Shown: positions 1 through 6,609 of the stretch, one piece after another
How positions within the stretch are numbered: position 1 is the stretch's first letter
Layout: each line of letters opens with the position of its first letter
NCBI GenBank assembly: GCA_023128035.1
Contig: JAGMES010000158.1
Span: 1 to 9,685 of the forward strand
Reading direction: 5' to 3'
Source of the DNA: Halanaerobiales bacterium
GTDB lineage: Bacteria > Bacillota_F > Halanaerobiia > DY22613
DNA: 9,685 nucleotides
Notes under the pieces: model-generated
Told to the model about the DNA's origin: nothing
What the model saw: only the letters and a program-made list of their open reading frames with translations
The model's database searches: none
Position numbers and translations under genes: made by a program

Positions 1-37
1 CTTATAGAAGTGGGGGTCTTATCTCAAAAGACAAAAC
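1..37 (+). repeat. Truncated copy (distal end) of the oriC-region structured repeat
   Basis: The first 24 bases are identical to the complement of 2812-2835 in the complete copy between mnmE and mnmG. The next 13 bases match with three substitutions, so similarity fades around position 37. Taking as forward the strand on which the element follows a gene's stop codon, this copy is forward on the plus strand and its proximal two thirds lie off the left edge. It includes half of the CCCACTT/AAGTGGG stem. It is followed at once by the terminator-like hairpin at 40-107. Confidence 0.8.
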
Positions 38-39
38 TA

Positions 40-107
40 AAAAAAGGATAGCAGATATAAGTCGCATCACGGATGTTTCCGAGGAACGTTATTTGCCATC
101 CTTTTTT
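40..107. terminator. Bidirectional terminator-like hairpin downstream of rsmG
   Basis: A 10-bp stem pairs AAAAAAGGAT (40-49) with ATCCTTTTTT (98-107). It continues inward past one A/C mismatch with GCA/TGC (51-53 with 94-96) and GATA/TATT (54-57 with 90-93). The A-run and T-run give a U-tract in either direction, so it can end the rsmG transcript, whose stop codon is 8 nt away, and any rightward transcript entering from the left. The apical loop of about 32 nt is unusually long and holds a small CGGA-TGTT-TCCG hairpin at 70-81. It could therefore be a structured element rather than a simple terminator. Confidence 0.7.
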
Positions 108-114
108 GGTTATT

Positions 115-846
115 TTAAAGAGGAGCCTTTTTAGGTATTCCAGGGCGACGTGGATATTTATTTGGAGTGGCTTTGATTTTCTTTACAAAAACTAAAGTCC
201 TTGGGTCATTAATAAGTGGAAGTTGTAAATTTTCAACACCAATTATTTCCCCACCCAAAATTTTAAAAGCATTTTTAGCATCATTTAGTTCTTCTTTTAC
301 TCCAGGTCCCTTAAAGGCTAAAAAATATCCACCAACTTTTACCAAAGGTAAACAATACTCAGCAAGAACCTTCATAGAAGCGACTGCTCTAGACAATACA
401 ATTGTAGAATTTTGGCGTAAAGTTTGATCTTGGCCAACTTCTTCTGCACGACCGTGCACAGTACTGACATTTTCAAGATTCAACTCATCAATAATAACTT
501 CTAAATAATTAATTCGTTTTTTTAGAGAATCAACTAATACTAACGAAGTATCTGGCAATATTATTTTTAAAGGTATGCCAGGGAAACCAGCACCTGTCCC
601 CATATCAAGAATAGAACTAAAATCAAGATTATATTTGTTGATGAAAAGTAATGGCGTAATAGAATCCATAAAATGTTTTACTAAAATACTCTTTGAATCA
701 GTGATGGCTGTTAAGTTTATTTTTTCATTCCATTCTAGCATTAAAAACATAAATTTATCAAAACTATCCAATTGATTCGAATCAATTTGTACTCCAAGTT
801 CATTAATTCCAGAAATTAAAATTTCTCTATTATCATTCACTTCCAT
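115..846 (-). CDS. rsmG: 16S rRNA (guanine-N7)-methyltransferase RsmG (GidB)
   Basis: Cytoplasmic SAM-dependent methyltransferase of the GidB family; by homology it makes m7G527 (E. coli numbering) in the 530 loop of 16S rRNA. The protein is about 243 aa, normal for the family. Visible hallmarks are the early EWNEKINLTAI segment (residues 38-48), the SAM-binding glycine loop DMGTGAGFPGIPLK (81-94), the HGRAEE motif (131-136) and the C-terminal PRRPGIPKKAPL typical of Gram-positive RsmG. It is the last gene of the leftward group, 18 nt after mnmG, and ends just before a terminator-like hairpin. The start is uncertain. GTG at 849 and ATG at 846 are adjacent, with only a weak GGTGAT-type Shine-Dalgarno overlapping them; ATG was chosen. 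The noc/parAB genes that often follow rsmG are not present before the window ends. Confidence 0.97.
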   Translation of the reverse strand: MEVNDNREILISGINELGVQIDSNQLDSFDKFMFLMLEWNEKINLTAITDSKSILVKHFMDSITPLLFINKYNLDFSSILDMGTGAGFPGIPLKIILPDTSLVLVDSLKKRINYLEVIIDELNLENVSTVHGRAEEVGQDQTLRQNSTIVLSRAVASMKVLAEYCLPLVKVGGYFLAFKGPGVKEELNDAKNAFKILGGEIIGVENLQLPLINDPRTLVFVKKIKATPNKYPRRPGIPKKAPL

Positions 847-851
847 CACCT

Positions 852-865
852 ATTTCCCGGGAAAT
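852..865. repeat. 14-nt perfect palindrome in the mnmG–rsmG gap
   Basis: ATTTCCCGGGAAAT is a perfect dyad occupying almost all of the short gap between the mnmG stop codon (865-867) and the rsmG start. A GC core of six in AT-rich DNA is conspicuous. With no loop it cannot form a stable hairpin in one RNA, so if it is functional it is more likely a protein-binding dyad than a terminator. It may equally be chance. Confidence 0.45.
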
Positions 866-2757
866 TATTTTGTTTTTTCTTTTTCGATTTTTTCAAGATA
901 AATCATTAATACTGAAATATCTGCAGGAGATACACCAGAGATTCGAGAAGCTTGACCTAATGAGTGAGGTTTAATATTATCTAGCTTCTCTCTTGCCTCT
1001 TTTCTCATATTCACCATATTCACATAATCCGTATCCACTGGTAATATTTTATCTTCCATCTTTTTAAAAGCTTGAATTTGACTCATTTGCCTATTTATAT
1101 ATCCCTCATATTTTATCTCAATTTCTAATTGTTCCTTCACAACTTTTGGTAAATCTAATAAATTGGGATCTAGTTTGCGTAAATCATCATAGCTAAGTTC
1201 AGGTCGGCGGAAAATATCAACCAATGAAACAGGTTTTTGTAGCTTACCACTTTCCATTTCAGCTAAAATTGCTTTTACTTCATTCGTTGGATTAATTCTA
1301 ACCTGACTTAGATATTCTAGACCTTTTTGAATCTCTTCTCGTTTAGTGAGGTATTTTTGGTATTCTTCTTCTTTTAGCAGTCCAATTTGGAATCCAATCT
1401 CAGACAAACGAAGATCTGCATTATCTTGGCGTAATATCAATCGATATTCTGCACGTGAAGTGAGCATTCGATATGGTTCATTGGTTCCTTTTGTCACTAA
1501 ATCATCGATTAATACTCCCAAGTAAGCTTCTGAACGTTTCAATACTAGAGGTTCATCACCGCAAATAGCCAAAACAGCGTTAATGCCAGCCATTAATCCC
1601 TGCCCAGCAGCTTCTTCATATCCAGAAGTTCCATTAACCTGTCCAGCAGTGTATAGCCCTTTAAGAACTTTAGTTTCCAACGTCGGTTTCAATTGAGTAG
1701 GATCCAGACAATCGTACTCAATTGCATAGCCAGGTCTTGCTATTTCTACATTTTCCATCCCTGGAATTGTTCTAAGATAGCCCAATTGAACATCATAGGG
1801 TAAACTCGTAGAAAGACCTGCAACATAATATTCATTTGTCGATAAACTTTCGGGTTCTAAAAAAACCTGATGTCTCTCTTTGTCAGGAAAACGTGTTACT
1901 TTATCCTCAATAGAAGGACAATACCTTGGCCCAGTCCCTTCAATATCTCCACAAAATAAAGGGGCACGATCCATATTCCCATGAATAACATCATGAGTAT
2001 AATTATTTGTATAAGTCAACCAACAAGGAATTGATTGCATTTCTAGTTCTGGTGAATTAAACGAAAACTTTAAATCTAGGTCTCCCTCTTGAATCTCCAT
2101 TTTATCAAAATCTAAAGTTTTTCCATCCACTCTTGGAGGGGTTCCCGTTTTAAATCTTCTAAGACGAATTCCATACTCTTTTAAAGAATGAGATAGTTCA
2201 TTAGCTGGATATTGTAAGTTTGGACCAGATACAAAAGTAGCTTCACCAATAATAATCTTCCCTCTTAAAAAAGTACCTGAGGTTAAAATTACTTTATTTC
2301 CTGGGAAATAAACTCCAGTCCTGGTTATAACACCTTTCACTTCCTCATTCTCTATGACTAGATCTTCAACAACCGCTTGTTTCAAATCTAAATTTTGAGT
2401 ATTCTCTAATACCTGTTTCATTCGACGATGATATTCTATTTTATCTGCTTGAGCTCGCAATGAATGAACGGCTGGCCCTTTTCGAGTATTTAGCATTCGG
2501 ATTTGAATAGAGGTAGCATCAATATTTTTACCCATCTCACCACCCAAAGCATCAATCTCACGAACAATATGAGCTTTTGCAGGACCACCAATAGAAGGAT
2601 TACATGGCATAAAAGCCACATGATCAAGACTGATTGTTAAAACTAACGTTTTCATCCCCATTCTTGCGGATGCAAGGCCTGCTTCGCATCCAGCATGTCC
2701 AGCCCCAATAATAATCACATCATAAGAAGTTGGATATGTAAAGATTGACTTCTCCAA
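865..2757 (-). CDS. mnmG: tRNA uridine-5-carboxymethylaminomethyl modification enzyme MnmG (GidA)
   Basis: FAD-dependent partner of MnmE; the complex installs (carboxymethyl)aminomethyl at C5 of wobble U34 in tRNAs reading NNA/NNG codons, using methylenetetrahydrofolate and glycine or ammonium. From the chosen start it is 630 aa, the usual MnmG length. Visible features are the Rossmann dinucleotide motif [10 protein letters not shown] (18-27), the PCNPSIGG motif (51-58), the conserved CWLTYTN segment with Cys245, and [13 protein letters not shown] (275-287). The C-terminal MnmE/tRNA-binding region ends in the typical [18 protein letters not shown]. The reading frame stays open to a GTG at 2826, but that extension is encoded largely by the inserted repeat and is not family sequence. 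TTG at 2757 has AAAGGA nine nt upstream and gives [20 protein letters not shown], so it was preferred. mnmE lies upstream, separated by the 2799-2920 repeat. Confidence 0.96.
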   Translation of the reverse strand: MEKSIFTYPTSYDVIIIGAGHAGCEAGLASARMGMKTLVLTISLDHVAFMPCNPSIGGPAKAHIVREIDALGGEMGKNIDATSIQIRMLNTRKGPAVHSLRAQADKIEYHRRMKQVLENTQNLDLKQAVVEDLVIENEEVKGVITRTGVYFPGNKVILTSGTFLRGKIIIGEATFVSGPNLQYPANELSHSLKEYGIRLRRFKTGTPPRVDGKTLDFDKMEIQEGDLDLKFSFNSPELEMQSIPCWLTYTNNYTHDVIHGNMDRAPLFCGDIEGTGPRYCPSIEDKVTRFPDKERHQVFLEPESLSTNEYYVAGLSTSLPYDVQLGYLRTIPGMENVEIARPGYAIEYDCLDPTQLKPTLETKVLKGLYTAGQVNGTSGYEEAAGQGLMAGINAVLAICGDEPLVLKRSEAYLGVLIDDLVTKGTNEPYRMLTSRAEYRLILRQDNADLRLSEIGFQIGLLKEEEYQKYLTKREEIQKGLEYLSQVRINPTNEVKAILAEMESGKLQKPVSLVDIFRRPELSYDDLRKLDPNLLDLPKVVKEQLEIEIKYEGYINRQMSQIQAFKKMEDKILPVDTDYVNMVNMRKEAREKLDNIKPHSLGQASRISGVSPADISVLMIYLEKIEKEKTK

Positions 2758-2766
2758 TTTCAGACA

Positions 2767-2772
2767 TCCTTT
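2767..2772 (-). promoter_or_regulatory. Shine-Dalgarno deciding the TTG start of mnmG
   Basis: The minus strand reads AAAGGA here, nine nt before TTG at 2757. No comparable site precedes the upstream in-frame GTG codons at 2826 and 2787. This places the mnmG ribosome-binding site just outside the repeat. Confidence 0.6.
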
Positions 2773-2798
2773 CCCCGATATATTCACACTTGTATAAA

Positions 2799-2920
2799 TT
2801 TTTATCTTTTTAGATAAGACCCCCACTTCTATAAGTGGGAGAAATTGTTTTTAATCTTCAGTAGGGGTAGAATCCTCCACTGAAGCCCTGATGTTCAGCT
2901 TTAGCTGAACGAGTTCACTT
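2799..2920 (-). repeat. Complete structured repeat between mnmE and mnmG (possible IS200/IS605-derived miniature element)
   Basis: Read on the minus strand, the element starts AAGTGAACTCG and contains four stem-loops in series. They are GTTCAGCT/AGCTGAAC (2893-2910, 8 bp, 2-nt loop); CTTCAGT/ACTGAAG (2856-2885, 7 bp plus an inner G/C-rich extension); CCCACTT/AAGTGGG (2822-2839, 7 bp, 4-nt loop); and a weak TTATCT/AGATAA (2802-2817). Its distal end recurs at 1-37 and its proximal end at 9663-9685. It has no coding capacity, no clear terminal inverted repeats and no obvious target duplication. Serial subterminal hairpins without inverted ends recall the non-autonomous IS200/IS605 (TnpA/TnpB) elements, and the right ends that overlap TnpB guide RNAs. 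That link is inference. It fills the mnmE–mnmG gap and supplies the mnmE stop codon. Confidence 0.8.
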
Positions 2921-4294
2921 ACCTAGACAAAATTCAGCAAAAATTTGATCAATAATATCTTCTGTGAGGGACTCACCTGTAACCCGACCAAGATAATCAA
3001 GACCAGTTTTTAGATCAATTGTTACAAAATCATAAGGCATATTCGCTTCTAAACTTTCTTTTGCTCTCATAAGATTTGTTAATGATTCTTCAATAGCACG
3101 TTGGTGTCTAAGATTGGTGATAATTGTCTGATCAGTAGAGACAACTTCACCATCAAAAATCATCTCAATAATAGCATTAGTCAATTGATCTAAACCAATA
3201 TCTTCAACCATAGATGTTTTTACAATTCTTTTAGCAGGTAATAAATCTCTCAATTCAGATTCGTCAAATTGAGTTTCTAAATCCGTTTTATTAATAACGA
3301 CAATCATTTTTTTATTCCGTGCCATTTCAATAATCTGACGATCTTCTGAATCTAACCCACTACTAGCATCAAGAACTAATAATACCAGATCTGCGCGATT
3401 CAAAAATTCTTTGCTTTTTTCCACACCCATTTGTTCAATTAAATCTTCTGTCTCACGAATTCCAGCTGTGTCTACTAGTTTTAAAGGAACTCCTCCAAGA
3501 TTAATCATTTCTTCAATGACATCCCGAGTTGTACCTGGAATATCTGTAACAATTGCCCGCTGTTCTTGTAACAAAGCATTCAACAGACTTGATTTACCTA
3601 CATTTGGTCTACCTGCAATAATAGTTTTGATCCCTTCACGATAAATCTTCCCAGTTTTCCCTGTCTTTAAAAGCTTTTCAACTTCAACAATTACTTCAGA
3701 CAAATGATTTCTGATCTCAATTTCTGAAAAACCTTCAATCTCATCCTCAGGAAAATCCAAAGCGGCCTCCAAATGAGCCATAACTCCGATTAATTTTTGT
3801 CGAAGATTGCTGATTTTATTCGAAAGACCACCTTCTAATTGTTTCACAGCAACATCCATCGCAGTTTCAGTGTGTGAAGTAATGATTTCAATAATCGCCT
3901 CAGCCTGTGTTAAGTCAATTCGCCCATTCAAAAAAGCTCTTTTTGAAAACTCGCCAGGCTCAGCAAGCCTAGCTCCAGCATCTAAAATTGCATTCGTAAT
4001 TCGTCTTATAGGTATAATTCCTCCATGACAACCTACTTCAACAACATTTTCACCTGTAAACGAACGAGGAGAACGCATTAAAAGGCAAACAACTTCATCA
4101 ATTTTTTTATCAGTCTTTAAATCTAAAATATTTCCATATCTGGCTTGATAAGTACCAGTCTCTGAGAGTTTCTTTTTTCCTCTAAAAATCTTATCAACAA
4201 TCTCGACTGCCTGATCTCCACTAACTCTAATAATGCCTAATCCAGCTTCTCCAATGGGAGTGGAAATGGCAGTAATAGTATCGCGTACGTACAT
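2915..4294 (-). CDS. mnmE: tRNA uridine-5-carboxymethylaminomethyl modification GTPase MnmE (TrmE)
   Basis: Multidomain GTPase that works with MnmG on U34 of tRNA. The length of 459 aa is typical. The N-terminal folate-binding domain (about 1-120) starts with DTITAISTPIGEAGLGIIRVS. A helical domain is split around the inserted G domain, which shows G1 GRPNVGKSS (228-236), G2 PGTTRD (253-258), G3 DTAG (275-278) and G4 NKTD (335-338). The C-terminus FCLGK (455-459) carries the invariant cysteine of the C-x-GK motif involved in catalysis. ATG at 4294 is preceded by AAGGAGG eight nt upstream (4303-4309). The TGA stop (2915-2917) lies inside the repeat sequence AAGTGAACTCG, so the element begins exactly where the gene ends. 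A 126-nt gap with a hairpin separates it from khpB, so it may also have its own promoter; I could not identify one confidently. Confidence 0.97.
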   Translation of the reverse strand: MYVRDTITAISTPIGEAGLGIIRVSGDQAVEIVDKIFRGKKKLSETGTYQARYGNILDLKTDKKIDEVVCLLMRSPRSFTGENVVEVGCHGGIIPIRRITNAILDAGARLAEPGEFSKRAFLNGRIDLTQAEAIIEIITSHTETAMDVAVKQLEGGLSNKISNLRQKLIGVMAHLEAALDFPEDEIEGFSEIEIRNHLSEVIVEVEKLLKTGKTGKIYREGIKTIIAGRPNVGKSSLLNALLQEQRAIVTDIPGTTRDVIEEMINLGGVPLKLVDTAGIRETEDLIEQMGVEKSKEFLNRADLVLLVLDASSGLDSEDRQIIEMARNKKMIVVINKTDLETQFDESELRDLLPAKRIVKTSMVEDIGLDQLTNAIIEMIFDGEVVSTDQTIITNLRHQRAIEESLTNLMRAKESLEANMPYDFVTIDLKTGLDYLGRVTGESLTEDIIDQIFAEFCLGK

Positions 4295-4374
4295 TTCTCT
4301 CCCCTCCTTACTTTATAAGATAACCATCCCTAAAAATATTTATGAAAATAATTAATTTGTAATATAAAGTAGTG

Positions 4375-4405
4375 AAACCCAGCAGAGATTAGCCCTACTG
4401 GGTTT
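4375..4405 (-). terminator. Hairpin after khpB, weak terminator or processing site
   Basis: AAACCCAG (4375-4382) pairs perfectly with CTGGGTTT (4398-4405). The inner AG/CT pairs sit past one mismatch, leaving a loop of about 10 nt. It lies 16 nt after the khpB stop codon. On the minus strand the sequence that follows (CACTACTTTATATT) has only a poor U-tract, so read-through into mnmE is likely. It may set the ratio between the upstream membrane/RNase P genes and the mnm genes. Confidence 0.45.
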
Positions 4406-4420
4406 ACTGCACATCTTTAT

Positions 4421-5050
4421 TTAGTTAGCTACAATAATTACTTTACGATAAGGCTCACGCCCTTCACTATATGTCTTAATATTTTTTTCTTCCTGTAAAG
4501 CTAGATGAATAATTCTTCTTTCATGCGGAGGCATAGGTTCCAATACAACTTTTCTTCTAGTAGCTCTAGCTTTTTCAGCCAATCTTTGTGCCAATTGAAA
4601 TAAGGTATCTTTTCTACGTTGACGATATCCTTCAGCATCTAAAACAATTCTGACATATTTTTCACCATCTTTATTAGCAACCAATGAAGCAAGGTATTGA
4701 AGAGAATCCAGAGTATTCCCACGATGACCTATAAGAATTCCTAAATTTTCTCCCACTAAATTTAACTTTATCTGATCTTGCGCTTCTGAATCCCCAACGA
4801 GTTCTACTTTAACTTCCATTCCCATTTTCTTCATAACATTTTCTAAAAACTGAATAGCTCGATCAACTTTTGTCTCTTTAATTGTCACTTCCACAAGAGC
4901 ATCACGAGAACCAAAAAAACCGAAAAATCCTGATTTTCCTTCATCAATAACAGTAACATCAACTTTATCTTTAGTCACACCCAGTATACGTAAAGCTTCT
5001 TCAATCGCAAAATCAACGGTCTTACCTTTTTGTCTCAGAGAACTTGCCAT
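4421..5050 (-). CDS. khpB: KhpB/Jag (EloR) RNA-binding protein
   Basis: Protein of the Jag/KhpB family. In other Gram-positives it pairs with KhpA as an RNA chaperone and influences cell elongation and sporulation-stage processes. The 209-aa product has the full layout. The Jag_N domain (about 5-58) contains the typical GKSGFFGFFG (38-47). The KH domain (about 65-145) carries the GHRG loop (108-111) followed by NTLDSLQYL. The C-terminal R3H domain has the R-x-x-x-H motif in ERRIIH (177-182). The reading frame could also start at 5062, overlapping yidC by 11 nt, but GGGGG then abuts that ATG with no spacing. The ATG at 5050, one base after the yidC stop, has the G-run about 12 nt upstream and gives MASSLRQKGKTV, matching the family start. 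It is tightly coupled to yidC, the usual arrangement. Confidence 0.95.
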   Translation of the reverse strand: MASSLRQKGKTVDFAIEEALRILGVTKDKVDVTVIDEGKSGFFGFFGSRDALVEVTIKETKVDRAIQFLENVMKKMGMEVKVELVGDSEAQDQIKLNLVGENLGILIGHRGNTLDSLQYLASLVANKDGEKYVRIVLDAEGYRQRRKDTLFQLAQRLAEKARATRRKVVLEPMPPHERRIIHLALQEEKNIKTYSEGREPYRKVIIVAN

Positions 5051-5051
5051 T

Positions 5052-5723
5052 TTATTTCGCATCCCCCTTTAAACCTGGTTCTCTATACATTAAAAACTGT
5101 TGAACTGTCATAACCAAAGTTGAGGTAAACCAATAAAGGAGAAGACCTGCTGGGAGTGTCCTCCCAATAAAGATAATCATAATAGGCATCATATATAACA
5201 TCATCGCATTTTGGTTTGAAGAATTAGGAGTAAGTTTTTGCTGTAAATATGATTGTCCAAAGGTAACAATAGCTGTTAAAATAATCAAAGTCAGATCACC
5301 TGTTTTGGAAAGACTATCTAACCATAAAAACTTAGCGTGCTCCAACTCTGCCAATCCTCGAATAGATCCAAATAAAGCCCAAAGAATAGGTAATTGAACT
5401 AAAAGAGGTAAACAACCTGCTGCAGGATTATAACCTTTCTCCTTATAAAGTTCCATCATCTTAACCTGAACTTGCTGTTTATCACCTTTATATTTCTTTT
5501 TTAAATTCTCAATCTCTGGTTGAAGTTCTTGCATAACTTTCATAGAATTCATCTGTTTTTTGTTCAATGGATGAAGAGCCAACTTCACTATTAAAGTAAA
5601 AAGAATAATTGCTACACCCCAATTACTTGTCAAGGTAAATAAAATCTTTAAAGCCTCAGCCATTAAACCACCTAACCAACTTACGGGGTTTAGGTTAACA
5701 CCAACAATAAAGTACTGTAACAA
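5052..5723 (-). CDS. yidC: YidC/Oxa1-family membrane protein insertase
   Basis: Inserts and folds membrane proteins, alone or with SecYEG. The 223-aa protein is the short Gram-positive form lacking the large E. coli periplasmic domain. Hydrophobic segments are at about 24-50, 103-121, 143-162 and 177-212. The cytoplasmic helical hairpin (about 51-98) is rich in K, E and Q. The family signature YNPAAGCLPLLVQLPILWAL spans 98-117, and the PAGLLLYW segment is at 191-198. The groove position held by Arg in Bacillus YidC (TM1, IVR-type motif) is Lys47 here, a conservative change seen in other clostridial homologues from memory. There is no N-terminal lipobox cysteine. The start is TTG at 5723, supported by GAGGAGG seven nt upstream (5731-5737). 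yidD ends 22 nt before it. Confidence 0.96.
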   Translation of the reverse strand: MLQYFIVGVNLNPVSWLGGLMAEALKILFTLTSNWGVAIILFTLIVKLALHPLNKKQMNSMKVMQELQPEIENLKKKYKGDKQQVQVKMMELYKEKGYNPAAGCLPLLVQLPILWALFGSIRGLAELEHAKFLWLDSLSKTGDLTLIILTAIVTFGQSYLQQKLTPNSSNQNAMMLYMMPIMIIFIGRTLPAGLLLYWFTSTLVMTVQQFLMYREPGLKGDAK

Positions 5724-5745
5724 AATATAACCTCCTCAACATTGT

Positions 5746-5958
5746 TTATTTTAATGGGTCATATCCTCCTGGGTGAAAAGGATGACATTTCAATATTCTT
5801 TTCATTCCTAAAACAAAACCTTTAAAAGCACCATATTTTTCAACGGCCTGGAGCATATATTGAGAACAAGTTGGATAAAATCGACATTTACCTGGTTTAA
5901 TTGGAGATATAAATTTTTGATAAAATTTGATTACTAAGATGATTAACTTTTTAATCAT
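5746..5958 (-). CDS. yidD: Membrane protein insertion efficiency factor YidD
   Basis: Small membrane-associated protein of the YidD (DUF37) family, thought to assist YidC-dependent insertion. The 70-aa length is typical. It has an amphipathic or hydrophobic N-terminus ([20 protein letters not shown]), then the family motifs [10 protein letters not shown] (25-34) and [11 protein letters not shown] (58-68), including conserved Cys25, Cys31 and Cys58. ATG at 5958 follows GAGGG with a 7-nt gap. It is 21 nt after rnpA and 22 nt before yidC, so it is almost certainly co-transcribed with both. Confidence 0.97.
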   Translation of the reverse strand: MIKKLIILVIKFYQKFISPIKPGKCRFYPTCSQYMLQAVEKYGAFKGFVLGMKRILKCHPFHPGGYDPLK

Positions 5959-5979
5959 AACAATTCCCTCTTGATATAG

Positions 5980-6330
5980 TTATTTATCTTTCTTTAAAAT
6001 TCCTGCTTTTGAAAACAACTTTGTCATACCTTTTTCAATCTCTTTGAATTTTGCTCCAATAATTCTTTGTCTAGGAAGAAAAATTAAATCTATTCCATCC
6101 TGAATCTGATATTGATTCAGTCGATAAGCCTCTTTCATTAATCGTTTTAGTCTGTTTCTCTTCACTGCATTACCAAACTTTTTACTAACTGTAAACCCAA
6201 CTCTTCTTTCAGAATTTTGTGGATGATAAAAAACATAAACAACAAGTATTTTATTCGCAAAGGATTTCCCAAATTTATATACTCGCTGAAACTCACGATT
6301 CTTCCTCAACTTTGCGCTCTTAATCTTCAC
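5980..6330 (-). CDS. rnpA: Ribonuclease P protein component RnpA
   Basis: Basic protein cofactor of the RNase P ribozyme, which trims the 5' leader of pre-tRNAs. The 116 aa are normal length. The N-terminal RKNREFQRVYKFGKSF (9-24) and the RNR signature region VGFTVSKKFGNAVKRNR (44-60) followed by LKRLMKEAYR (61-70) are diagnostic. The start is GTG at 6330, with AAGGAGG at 6342-6348 eleven nt upstream, slightly longer than optimal. rpmH, which precedes rnpA in nearly all bacteria, is missing. rnpA is instead the first recognised gene after the consensus promoter at 6419-6448. A 24-codon ORF ends by overlapping the rnpA start with GTGA, which may couple their translation. Confidence 0.97.
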   Translation of the reverse strand: MKIKSAKLRKNREFQRVYKFGKSFANKILVVYVFYHPQNSERRVGFTVSKKFGNAVKRNRLKRLMKEAYRLNQYQIQDGIDLIFLPRQRIIGAKFKEIEKGMTKLFSKAGILKKDK

Positions 6331-6401
6331 AAAAAATGAATCCTCCTTATTTTACCTGTTAATAACTTAAGCTTTCCTCCTTTCAAGCGAATATATACCA
6401 T
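6327..6401 (-). CDS. Possible 24-codon leader ORF upstream of rnpA
   Basis: An ATG at 6401 opens a frame of 24 codons (MVYIRLKGGKLKLL..., seven Lys/Arg residues) whose TGA overlaps the rnpA GTG as GTGA. It lies entirely within the predicted transcript of the 6419-6448 promoter and occupies the place of rpmH, but it has no L34 motif. No Shine-Dalgarno precedes its ATG, which would lie only about 10 nt from the predicted RNA 5' end. It may be a leaderless or coupling ORF, or chance in the residue of a deletion. Confidence 0.25.
   Translation of the reverse strand: MVYIRLKGGKLKLLTGKIRRIHFL
6376..6383 (-). promoter_or_regulatory. Orphan Shine-Dalgarno where rpmH would start
   Basis: The minus strand reads AAAGGAGG, a perfect ribosome-binding site, about 30 nt into the predicted transcript. 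No ATG, GTG or TTG follows within usable distance: the next bases are AAAGCTTAAGTTATTAAC. A second good site (6342-6348) serves rnpA. This is the pattern expected if the rpmH coding sequence had been removed from between its own ribosome-binding site and that of rnpA. Confidence 0.55.
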
Positions 6402-6418
6402 TTTCGAGTCTAATCAGA

Positions 6419-6448
6419 ATTATATGGCAGACTCACACACTATGTCAA
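6419..6448 (-). promoter_or_regulatory. Consensus sigma-A promoter of the rnpA–yidD–yidC–khpB transcript
   Basis: On the minus strand a perfect -35 TTGACA (6443-6448) and a perfect -10 TATAAT (6419-6424) are separated by 18 nt. Transcription should start near 6411-6413, giving a leader of about 80 nt before rnpA. Such a strong promoter fits the usual high-output rpmH/rnpA promoter. It is divergent from the dnaA promoters at 6516-6565. Confidence 0.85.
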
Positions 6449-6515
6449 GTCATAGCTTCAAGGAGTTTAAAGTTATCAACAGATATAATTGCTAGTCTAT
6501 TTTGTGAAAAAAATG

Positions 6516-6565
6516 TTGACGAGTTAAAATTAATTGTTGATAATCTGTGAATAGTTTGATATGAT
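6516..6565 (+). promoter_or_regulatory. Two overlapping candidate sigma-A promoters for dnaA
   Basis: P1 is TTGACG (6516-6521), 17 nt, GATAAT (6539-6544), one mismatch per hexamer. P2 is TTGATA (6537-6542), 17 nt, TATGAT (6560-6565), with a TGA extended -10 at 6557-6559. Both fire rightwards toward dnaA, leaving a leader of about 350 nt through the box field. A DnaA-box-like sequence (6535-6543, complement TTATCAACA) covers the P1 -10 and P2 -35, and another (6546-6554) covers the P1 start. This suits DnaA autorepression, which is inferred from position only. Confidence 0.55.
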
Positions 6566-6609
6566 TAAAGTGATTTGTCTTTAGAAGCGACAAGGTTCAG
6601 CAAACGCTA

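Noticed and set aside
167..427. Plus-strand open frame opposite rsmG (and similar frames at 575-775, 3411-3644 and 3807-4028 opposite rsmG and mnmE)
   Set aside because: They are antisense shadows of well-supported genes, with no Shine-Dalgarno support or recognisable protein motifs.
2856..2885. CTTCAGT/ACTGAAG hairpin as an intrinsic terminator of mnmE
   Set aside because: In the mnmE direction it is followed by an A-rich tract (ATTAAAAAC) rather than a U-tract, and it is part of the repeat's hairpin series.
2799..2920. CRISPR array or riboswitch between mnmE and mnmG
   Set aside because: There is no repeat-spacer periodicity, and the same sequence recurs next to unrelated genes in non-leader positions, so a gene-specific riboswitch is unlikely.
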